From an uncultured Eubacteriaceae bacterium (GTDB lineage Bacteria; Bacillota; Clostridia; Eubacteriales; Eubacteriaceae): a stretch of 24,827 bases of DNA. Positions 15,963 to 22,035 of this stretch are shown piece by piece (positions within the stretch are counted from its first letter, which is position 1; every line of letters begins with the position of its first letter). The DNA lies in NCBI GenBank assembly GCA_947625585.1, contig CANQOZ010000005.1, forward strand, positions 1 through 24,827. Direction: 5' to 3'. A program made the position numbers and the translations under genes. The notes under the pieces were generated by a model that did not search any database, had not been told where the DNA came from, and saw only the letters and a list, made by a program, of their open reading frames with translations.

Positions 15963-16845
15963 TCAAAAACAAGTACAAGAAAAAATTTTAGATGAAGTAG
16001 CTCAAGAAATTAAGGAGTTAGAAACCTCCCCTACTCTAGCTATTATAAGAGTAGGTAATGATTTTGGTTCCATTTCATATGAAAAGAGTATTTGTAATAT
16101 TTTAAGACCTTTAGGAATTAAAGTTGAAACGACCGAATTAGATTCAAATATTAGTGAAGAAAATTTTTTAAAAAAACTCGATGAACTAAATAAGGATTCA
16201 TCAGTTTCAGGAATACTCGTATTTAAGCCTCTACCAAAGCATATTGATGAAAAGAGAGTTAATGAAACAATTAATCCTATAAAAGATGTTGATGGGACTA
16301 ATCCTTTAAATTTAGGAAAACTTCTTATTAATGATCAAAACGGTTTAGTTCCACCTACGCCTCAAGCTGTTCTAGAAGTTTTAGACTTTTATGGAATTGA
16401 TACTGTAGGAAAGGATGTTGTTATAATTAATAGATCAAATCTTTTTGGAAAACCATTATCTCTTTTAATGATTAACAAAGATGCTACTGTTACTATTTGT
16501 AATTCAAAAACTAACGATCTAGAGAGTCATATAAATAAAGCTGATATTCTTGTTACTGCTACTGGCGTTAGTGGTTTGATTAAACCAGAAATGTTAAATG
16601 AAAATATGACAGTTATTGATGCAACGATAACTAACTTAAAAGATAATAATGGTAAACCAGTTAAAGACGATAATGGAAAAACTATTTTATCTGGAGATGT
16701 TACTGAAAGCTGTAATACAGTAGCTGAGAATATATTATCTGTAACTCCAAATTGTGGTGGTGGAATTGGACCAATAACAACATCTCTATTAGCTAAGAAT
16801 GTAGTTAAAGCATTTAAACAAGGTAATAAAATTGGTAATAACTGA
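15952..16845 (+). CDS. folD: FolD-family methylene-THF dehydrogenase, probably without cyclohydrolase activity
   Basis: 297 residues. The FolD fold is clear: ILVFKPLPKHID (88-99), KDVDGTNPLNLGKL (111-124), PPTPQAVLEVL, the Rossmann segment VVIINRSNLFGKPLSLL and GGGIGPIT near the C-terminus. It oxidises or reduces 5,10-methylene/methenyl-THF with NAD(P). Two active-site positions differ from bifunctional FolD. Aligning from VG(33-34) through Y43 to G55, the YxxxK lysine (E. coli K54) is I47, and the glutamine of ILVQLPLP (E. coli Q98) is F91. These are the two residues also replaced in the yeast monofunctional dehydrogenase Mtd1. There is a short hydrophilic insert with a near-repeat (DNNGKPVK / DDNGKTIL) before the C-terminal block. 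The start ATG overlaps fchA by 11 bases, and metV starts 14 bases before its end. Confidence 0.93.
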   Translation: MILNQKQVQEKILDEVAQEIKELETSPTLAIIRVGNDFGSISYEKSICNILRPLGIKVETTELDSNISEENFLKKLDELNKDSSVSGILVFKPLPKHIDEKRVNETINPIKDVDGTNPLNLGKLLINDQNGLVPPTPQAVLEVLDFYGIDTVGKDVVIINRSNLFGKPLSLLMINKDATVTICNSKTNDLESHINKADILVTATGVSGLIKPEMLNENMTVIDATITNLKDNNGKPVKDDNGKTILSGDVTESCNTVAENILSVTPNCGGGIGPITTSLLAKNVVKAFKQGNKIGNN

Positions 16846-17488
16846 AAGTAAGAATTTTGATGAAATACTATCCCAATTAACCAAAGGATCTAACATAATA
16901 ATTCTTGGATGTTCTGAATGTGCAACTGCTTGTGAAACAGGTGGAAGTAAACAGGTTAAAGATTTAGCCGAAAAGTTAACTGAAAACGGTATGAATATAA
17001 TCAACCAAAAGGTTTTAAACATTTCTTGTAACCTGTTAAAGACAAAACGGGATTTAAAAGATTTAGAAAATATTGATAATTGCGATACTATTATTTCCCT
17101 CTCATGTGGTAATGGTGTTCAAACTTTACTTAACTTAACAGATATCAAAGTTATTCCAGGAACAAATACCCTATTTGTAGGTGAAGAAGTAGGAAGTAAT
17201 TACTTTATTGAAAATTGTAGAGCTTGTGGTGAATGTAGGATTGGTAGAACTGCTGGTATTTGTCCCATAACTCGCTGTTCCAAAGGTTTATTAAACGGAG
17301 CTTGTGGTGGTTCTAAAAATGGTCGGTGTGAAGTTAACCAACGTATTAAATGTGCTTGGATTGAAATTTATGAACGGTTAAAAAATCTTGGTGAACTTGA
17401 TAGACTTTATGAAATACAACCTATACGCTCATATTCGAATATTTCAAAACGTAGAGTTTTAAATAAAGGTAAACAAGATAATGCCTGA
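16832..17488 (+). CDS. metV: MetV, iron-sulfur/zinc partner of methylene-THF reductase
   Basis: 218 residues with eleven cysteines in the MetV pattern: C27, C30 and C34 (GCSECATACETGG), C66, C84, C92, then C129, C132, C135, C144, C149, C158, C166 and C174 in the CRACGECRIGRTAGICPITRC region and after. Proteins of this family carry Fe-S clusters and a zinc site and pass electrons to the flavin of MetF. The start is TTG at 16832 with AAGG about eight bases upstream, inside the folD end; no ATG fits. It overlaps metF by eight bases. No RnfC2, HdrA or MvhD gene is adjacent, so the donor for the MetVF pair is not identified by context. Confidence 0.92.
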   Translation: MVITESKNFDEILSQLTKGSNIIILGCSECATACETGGSKQVKDLAEKLTENGMNIINQKVLNISCNLLKTKRDLKDLENIDNCDTIISLSCGNGVQTLLNLTDIKVIPGTNTLFVGEEVGSNYFIENCRACGECRIGRTAGICPITRCSKGLLNGACGGSKNGRCEVNQRIKCAWIEIYERLKNLGELDRLYEIQPIRSYSNISKRRVLNKGKQDNA

Positions 17489-18368
17489 TTCAAAATTAAA
17501 GAAAACACTTGATAACCATAACTTTGCAATTACGGCTGAAATAGCTCCTCCAAAAGGTACTGATTTTAAGAGACAAATAAAAGTAGCAAAACGATTAATG
17601 GACAGGATTGATGCTTTTAATGTTACAGATTTTCAATCCGCTTCCGTTAAGGCCTCTTCGCTTGGATTATGTATTGAGCTTATTAGAAATAAAATTCAAC
17701 CAGTTCTTCAAATAACTGGAAGGGATAGGAATCGAATTGCAGTTCAAGGTGAATTATTAACTGCTTCACATTTTGGAATTGAAAATATTCTTTGTTTAAC
17801 AGGAGATCATCCATCTCATGGAGATAATCCGGAAGCTAAACCGGTATTTGAACTTGAATCAGTAAGTTTATTAAATACTGCTCGTTCTTTAGAAAATGGG
17901 GTGGATTTAGGTAATAATCAATTAGATAAACCTTATCCAGAATTTTATTTAGGAGCCGTTACCTCTCCTGTTTATACACCACTCGAAGTTCAACTCATTC
18001 AGATGGTTAAAAAAATTAAAGCTGGGGCCCAATTTTTTCAAACACAAGCTGTTTTTGATATAGATACGGTTCGTTCTTTTATAGATCGAACTTCACAAAT
18101 GAATACCAATATTTTAATTGGTGTTGTTCCATTAAAATCAGCTGGGATGGCCCGTTTTATGAATAGAGAGATTCCAGGTATTAAAGTACCAGAAAATTTA
18201 ATAAAAATTCTTGAAAATTCAAATAATCCTGTTGAAGATGGAATAAAAATAGCTTCAGACTTTATTATCCAACTTAAAGATGAAAATTTATGTCAGGGTG
18301 TTCACATAATGGCTATAGGAGCCGAAGAGAATATTGAGAAGATATTAAACGAAGCAAAGCTCAACTAG
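17481..18368 (+). CDS. metF: 5,10-methylenetetrahydrofolate reductase, MetF
   Basis: 295 residues, typical of the short bacterial FAD-containing MTHFR barrel. Family blocks: EIAPPKGTDF at 20-29 with the conserved Glu; DAFNVTDFQSA; the flavin-binding ITGRDRNRIAVQGEL and ILCLTGDHPSHGDNPEA (about 77-122); and GAQFFQTQAVFD (about 184-195), which is highly conserved. It reduces methylene-THF to 5-methyl-THF. Encoded directly after metV with an eight-base overlap, it should form the MetVF heterodimer known from acetogens instead of a free NADH-dependent enzyme. It is the last gene of the operon and is followed by a strong hairpin. Confidence 0.95.
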   Translation: MPDSKLKKTLDNHNFAITAEIAPPKGTDFKRQIKVAKRLMDRIDAFNVTDFQSASVKASSLGLCIELIRNKIQPVLQITGRDRNRIAVQGELLTASHFGIENILCLTGDHPSHGDNPEAKPVFELESVSLLNTARSLENGVDLGNNQLDKPYPEFYLGAVTSPVYTPLEVQLIQMVKKIKAGAQFFQTQAVFDIDTVRSFIDRTSQMNTNILIGVVPLKSAGMARFMNREIPGIKVPENLIKILENSNNPVEDGIKIASDFIIQLKDENLCQGVHIMAIGAEENIEKILNEAKLN

Positions 18369-18393
18369 AATTAATATAAATTAAAACAATTAT

Positions 18394-18452
18394 ATAAGTC
18401 CGTTTAATGAATAAATAATCATTCATTAGACGGACTTATTTATTTTCCAAAT
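18394..18452 (+). terminator. Terminator hairpin of the fhs-metF operon
   Basis: ATAAGTCCG (18394-18402) pairs with CGGACTTAT (18431-18439). Inside, a T-A pair and a T-G wobble continue into TAATGAAT (18405-18412) with ATTCATTA (18421-18428), giving about 19 pairs around an eight-base loop. The plus-strand tail TATTTATTTTCC is T-rich. It starts 26 bases after the metF stop. Confidence 0.8.
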
Positions 18453-18665
18453 TTTTTCAAAAATTATTTCCCAAGAAATGAATATTTATTCATTTTGAAT
18501 AAATATTACAACAAAAGTTTTTCTTTTAACAGATACGAAAGTATAAGATATAATTATATTTTGAAAGTTCTTTAATAAAATGTTAACGCTTACAATTTAA
18601 AATGTCGTAATATTTAAAATTATTAGCATTTTTTGTTAATTTAAATACTTAATCTCAGATTTATT
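18453..18665. other. AT-rich gene-free region between metF and the recombinase
   Basis: Apart from the terminator to the left and the promoter to the right, no reading frame longer than a few codons is seen here. It holds a 12-base inverted repeat (18481-18507, listed separately), a perfect 12-base palindrome ATATAATTATAT around 18551-18570, and runs of A/T with TTAACG-type interruptions. I searched by eye for a Xer dif-like site and found nothing convincing. Confidence 0.5.
18478..18507. repeat. Overlapping perfect inverted repeats
   Basis: AATATTTATTCA (18481-18492) and TGAATAAATATT (18496-18507) are exact complements with a TTT loop. A second palindrome, AATGAATA/TATTCATT with a two-base centre, overlaps the left part starting at 18478. 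The element therefore contains three alternating TGAATA-type half sites. There is no T-run on the plus strand. The TGAATAAATA word also occurs in the terminator loop at 18409-18418. Confidence 0.55.
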
Positions 18666-18674
18666 TGGTATAAT
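18666..18674 (+). promoter_or_regulatory. Extended -10 promoter of the tyrosine recombinase gene
   Basis: TGGTATAAT is a perfect TGn plus TATAAT extended -10, 35 bases before the ATG at 18710. No hexamer close to TTGACA lies 16-18 bases upstream, as often seen with extended -10 promoters. A Shine-Dalgarno (AGGAT) follows at normal distance from the start codon. Confidence 0.65.
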
Positions 18675-18709
18675 ATAGAAAATCGAAAAAGTGTTGAATA
18701 GGATTAATC

Positions 18710-19837
18710 ATGGCTATAAGTAAATCATCCCCATATGGAATAAATTTGGGACCATCAGATGTTCCACCTGAATTATCATTGAAGGAACAAAGAGAAATTA
18801 ATTCAAATAATCCTATAATACAGGATTACCTTGATTATTTGTTAACCATAAAAGGGTATTCGGATCATACTTTAACTTCCTACAAACACGATTTGGTCTG
18901 GTTATTTCGATTTTTACTTTTGAGAAATAAACGTATTGATTTAAATAGCATTTATAGACAGAGGAAAAATGGAACTAATTACATTGATTATACAATGATC
19001 AATATCAGTGAAATTGGTCTCGACGAAATAAAAGCAATAACCTATCCAGACCTAATAGCCTTCCTAGCTTTTACAGCTAAGGAACTAAAAAATAGTGAGA
19101 ATTCCCGGAAGCGTAAAGTAACCACTTTAAAGGGATTTTTCAGATATTTAACAAGCACCAAAAAGGTAATGAATGAAAATCCTGCCCAAGATTTAGAAGC
19201 TCCAAAAATCGGCAGACCTCAACCTCATTATTTAACTTTGGAACAAGCACAAAGCTTAATTGATGCGCCAATCGGATTGCATAGTATTAGAGATAAAGCA
19301 ATTCTCACTATTTTTCTGAATACAGGTATTCGTGTTTCTGAACTTGTCAACTTAAAGGTTTCTGACTTACAAAAGGAAATGATCCATATTACTGGTAAAG
19401 GTAAGAAGGACAGAGTTCTCTATTTAAATGATGCTGCTCTTCAGGCAATTGCTAATTACCTACCAATAAGGGAAAAGCAGATCCATGATCAAATGATTGA
19501 GGGCGTTGAATTCCTTTTTATCAGTCAAAAAGGTAGCAGATTTTCAATTCGTGGAATTGAACATATGATTGAAAAATATATTAAAAAAATAGGTTTGGAC
19601 CCAAGAAAATATACAGTTCATACCTTACGTCATACTGCTGCAACTTTAATGCATTTATATGGAGAAATAGATATTAAGACACTCCAACAAGTTTTAGGAC
19701 ACGAAAGTACACAAACTACAGAAATTTATACTCATTTGGAAAATAACGAATTAAGAAATGCATTAAACAGTAATCCCTTAAGTCAATATAAGACGAACGA
19801 CGAAGCTGACTTAAGTTCGGTCTTTGATTTAAGCTAA
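18710..19837 (+). CDS. Tyrosine recombinase, XerC/XerD-like
   Basis: 375 residues, versus about 300 for XerC/D. A unique N-terminal tail (about 1-33) precedes the SAM-like core-binding domain (about 34-155), which itself carries an extra loop at about 74-108. The catalytic domain is complete: R208 in NTGIRVSEL, K230 in ITGKGKKDR, H304 and R307 in HTLRH, H331 in LGHES and the nucleophile Y340 in TEIYTH. It should catalyse site-specific strand exchange, most simply chromosome dimer resolution at dif. It is a monocistronic unit with its own promoter and terminator. No phage or integron genes flank it, which favours a housekeeping Xer over a mobile-element integrase, but the sequence alone does not settle XerC versus XerD. 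Confidence 0.88.
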   Translation: MAISKSSPYGINLGPSDVPPELSLKEQREINSNNPIIQDYLDYLLTIKGYSDHTLTSYKHDLVWLFRFLLLRNKRIDLNSIYRQRKNGTNYIDYTMINISEIGLDEIKAITYPDLIAFLAFTAKELKNSENSRKRKVTTLKGFFRYLTSTKKVMNENPAQDLEAPKIGRPQPHYLTLEQAQSLIDAPIGLHSIRDKAILTIFLNTGIRVSELVNLKVSDLQKEMIHITGKGKKDRVLYLNDAALQAIANYLPIREKQIHDQMIEGVEFLFISQKGSRFSIRGIEHMIEKYIKKIGLDPRKYTVHTLRHTAATLMHLYGEIDIKTLQQVLGHESTQTTEIYTHLENNELRNALNSNPLSQYKTNDEADLSSVFDLS

Positions 19838-19918
19838 TTTGAACATTGTGTGGTTTTCAATTATACGAAAATCATTTAATTCTCTTAATTTTATCCTTTA
19901 TTTATTATTTTTATTTTT

Positions 19919-19955
19919 GGTAGTTATGGGATTATCCCTTAACTACCATTTTTTT
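19919..19955 (+). terminator. Terminator of the tyrosine recombinase gene
   Basis: GGTAGTTA (19919-19926) pairs with TAACTACC (19940-19947). Inside, past a T-T mismatch, GGGA pairs with TCCC around a TTA loop. The tail ATTTTTTT follows directly on the plus strand. It lies 82 bases after the stop; nothing else recognisable lies between. Confidence 0.85.
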
Positions 19956-20009
19956 AATCAAGAACTTAAATCTATTCCTATCCCACACATTTACTTTAAA
20001 TTTTAAAAT

Positions 20010-20038
20010 AAAAAAAAGGTAAAGCCTAAACTTTACCT
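20010..20038 (-). terminator. Terminator of the pheS-pheT-dprA-zapA operon
   Basis: On the minus strand AGGTAAAG pairs with CTTTACCT around a six-base loop (TTTAGG) and is followed by a run of seven T residues and further T-rich sequence. It starts six bases beyond the stop codon of the ZapA-like gene and faces the recombinase terminator across about 55 bases. Confidence 0.88.
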
Positions 20039-20044
20039 ATTTAA

Positions 20045-21121
20045 CTATGAATTCTTTTCTGATCTTAATTTGTTTATAACTTCATTTAAAGTAGGAGCAT
20101 CAGGAGTTGAATCTTCGTGAGTAGTAGTATTTTGCTGATTATTACTTCCTAATTGTTTTTGCAGTTTTGCCATTTCAATCTGGTTTTCAAAAAGTTGGTT
20201 TTGAAGATCTATTATAGATTTTCTATTTAAGTCATTTTCTTCTTTAGATTGATTTAAAGAATCACGATATTGTTTTAAAAGTTTATTTTTTTCTTCTAGA
20301 TCTTCAGTTAAAGCTGCATTATTAGTTACTAAAGCTTCATTATCTTGAGTAAGCTTTTCAATTTGAGCATCTTTATCTTTATGAATAGCTCTAAGTTCAG
20401 CTTCTCTCTCCTGTCTTAAACGAGTAATGGTATTATCTTTTTCTTGTGTTAGTTGGTTAATTTCATTATCCCGATCTTCTTTAAGGTTTAAGATTATAGT
20501 ATCCTTTTCTTTTGCCAGTTGATCGTTTTGATTATTTAATTCAGTGGTAATCCTATTTATTTCCCTTTGATGTTGATTGTTTAAGTTATTTAATTCTTCA
20601 TCATGTTTGGTCATCAAAATGGAAATTTTTTGATCATTTTGTTTATTTAAATCGTCTAATGACTTTTGATTATCAGATTTAAGTTGTTCTAGTTCTTTAG
20701 AATATTGAGATTTTAAATTAACCATTTCTTCATTATTCTGTTGAATCAATTGATTAATTTCATTTTTATGGTTTTCCTTTAATTGCTCAATCTCTTCTTC
20801 TCTAGCAGTGATAATACCATTTAAACCATCCTGCTCTTCATTCTTCTTCTTTTCAATATTTTTATAATAGATTAATTCGTCTTTATGATTTTTTGAATCT
20901 TCTTCTAATTTATTATTTAAATCAAAAAGATCTTCAGCTATATTTAAGCAGCCTAAAATAGCTATATGGATGTGGTTAGCAAATTGATTTTTACTTTTTA
21001 TTGAATCTAATTCTTCTTGGACAAATTTTTCAATTTGTCTAATTTTATCTTGATCCTTTTCAGCCCGAACTTGGATATCGGTATTTAAAATATGTAAATT
21101 TAAAATTTCATCTTGAGGCAT
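20045..21121 (-). CDS. zapA: ZapA-like division protein with a long hendecad coiled-coil extension
   Basis: 358 residues, about 3.5 times a normal ZapA. Residues 5-75 fit ZapA: LNLHILNTDIQVRAEKDQ, then a helix and HIHIAILGCLNIAEDLFDLNNKL, which matches the conserved iAiLaaLNiadEL block. ZapA bundles FtsZ filaments at midcell. Residues 76-105 are a charged linker. From 106 to 259 the protein consists of fourteen consecutive 11-residue units with hydrophobic residues at unit positions 6 and 9 (I111/L114, I122/L125, M133/L136, L144/L147, L155/L158, I166/L169 and so on; only N199 breaks it). A further coiled coil runs to about 325 and a Gln/Asn/Thr-rich tail ends it. Shine-Dalgarno AGGAG lies seven bases before the ATG. 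It is the last gene after pheS-pheT-dprA; zapA after pheT is a common Bacillota order. The long extension is unusual. Confidence 0.82.
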   Translation of the reverse strand: MPQDEILNLHILNTDIQVRAEKDQDKIRQIEKFVQEELDSIKSKNQFANHIHIAILGCLNIAEDLFDLNNKLEEDSKNHKDELIYYKNIEKKKNEEQDGLNGIITAREEEIEQLKENHKNEINQLIQQNNEEMVNLKSQYSKELEQLKSDNQKSLDDLNKQNDQKISILMTKHDEELNNLNNQHQREINRITTELNNQNDQLAKEKDTIILNLKEDRDNEINQLTQEKDNTITRLRQEREAELRAIHKDKDAQIEKLTQDNEALVTNNAALTEDLEEKNKLLKQYRDSLNQSKEENDLNRKSIIDLQNQLFENQIEMAKLQKQLGSNNQQNTTTHEDSTPDAPTLNEVINKLRSEKNS

Positions 21122-21131
21122 GAGTTAACTC

Positions 21132-22034
21132 CTAAACCTTATCTTTAATAATAATTTCTTTTAATTGATTCCAATCACAAACATTTAGTTGAATTCGTTT
21201 ATCTTTAAGCGTTTGGTAACCATTAAAATTTTTATTTTCTAACAAGCTCTTTAGAGTATAAGTAGGTTTGTTTAACCTAGCAGCAAATTCTAATGTTTGT
21301 AATGTTCCGCTATTTGAATCAAATTCAGAAGCAAAAATTTTGTTTGAAATTTCAGCTTGTATTAAATCTCTTGTCTTAAACATAGAAGCATTAGTAATAG
21401 CTAACGGTGAATATTCAGACATAATTAATCCACCACCTTCTACTATTTCAACAGCAAGACTTCGCATTTTAGCTGGATTAATACTAGCTAAATTAGAAGC
21501 TACAATGGCAACAGATCCGCCACCATTTTCAATAGCTGCTTTATGAGCTGCTGTATCACTTCCTTGCGCTAATCCACTTATAACAGTATAGCCATTATTG
21601 ACTAATAATTTGCTAATATCAAAAGCAAAATCATAACCTGCTTCACTTGGAAACCTTGATCCTACTACTGTTACTCTGTTTGGATTATTTAAGATTGAAA
21701 GATCACCTTTATAATAGTAAATATAGGAACCATTTCTAAATTTTAAAACTTCTGGAAAATTTTTATCAAAAACATTAATGATTTTAATATCATTTTCCTG
21801 ACATTTTTTCATAGCTCTAATAGCATGGTCATAAGCATCATAGAACTGACCAACAGGCTGACTTTTTAGAAACAGTCCTTTTTCAATTCCAATACGAATA
21901 GTATCTGAATAACTGATATCGTGAATATTCTTAACTTCTTTAACTACAGCATCTAATAATAATCGAGCCCTTTTCTTATCCGGACCGCTTATATGGTTTA
22001 ATGCCATTATTATTAGATTTAATCTTTCATTCAT
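21132..22034 (-). CDS. Short DprA/Smf-like protein
   Basis: 300 residues. The DprA Rossmann-type core is clear: VTVVGSRFPSEAGYDFA (about 118-134), then VISGLAQGSDTAAHKAAIENGG, VAIVAS and GGLIMSEYSP, and finally SGTLQTLEFAARLNKPTYTL. DprA loads RecA on incoming single-stranded DNA. Differences from canonical DprA: the FPxRNRII motif is replaced by MFKTRDLI, the VLAxGLD loop reads VASNLASI, and the protein ends soon after the core, without the C-terminal winged-helix domain. An N-terminal helical region of about 85 residues is present. The ATG lies two bases from the pheT stop and lacks a good Shine-Dalgarno, implying coupling. It may be a divergent paralogue with a non-competence role; a canonical dprA could exist elsewhere. 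Confidence 0.8.
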   Translation of the reverse strand: MNERLNLIIMALNHISGPDKKRARLLLDAVVKEVKNIHDISYSDTIRIGIEKGLFLKSQPVGQFYDAYDHAIRAMKKCQENDIKIINVFDKNFPEVLKFRNGSYIYYYKGDLSILNNPNRVTVVGSRFPSEAGYDFAFDISKLLVNNGYTVISGLAQGSDTAAHKAAIENGGGSVAIVASNLASINPAKMRSLAVEIVEGGGLIMSEYSPLAITNASMFKTRDLIQAEISNKIFASEFDSNSGTLQTLEFAARLNKPTYTLKSLLENKNFNGYQTLKDKRIQLNVCDWNQLKEIIIKDKV

Positions 22035-22035
22035 T

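Noticed and set aside
16832..16850. Possible frameshift at the folD/metV junction because metV lacks an ATG
   Set aside because: Both proteins are complete at their conserved ends, and a TTG start with a nearby AAGG gives a normal overlapping junction like the others in this operon.
18453..18665. Possible Xer dif site or phage attachment site beside the recombinase
   Set aside because: TTTAATAAAATGTTAACGC faintly recalls one dif arm, but no paired 11-base arms with a six-base centre could be found by eye, and no mobile-element genes or flanking direct repeats support an att site.
20440..20800. Minisatellite or CRISPR-like array suggested by repeated TTTAATT/TTGTT motifs
   Set aside because: The periodicity is explained by the 33-base coding repeat of the hendecad coiled coil, and there are no identical repeats with unique spacers.
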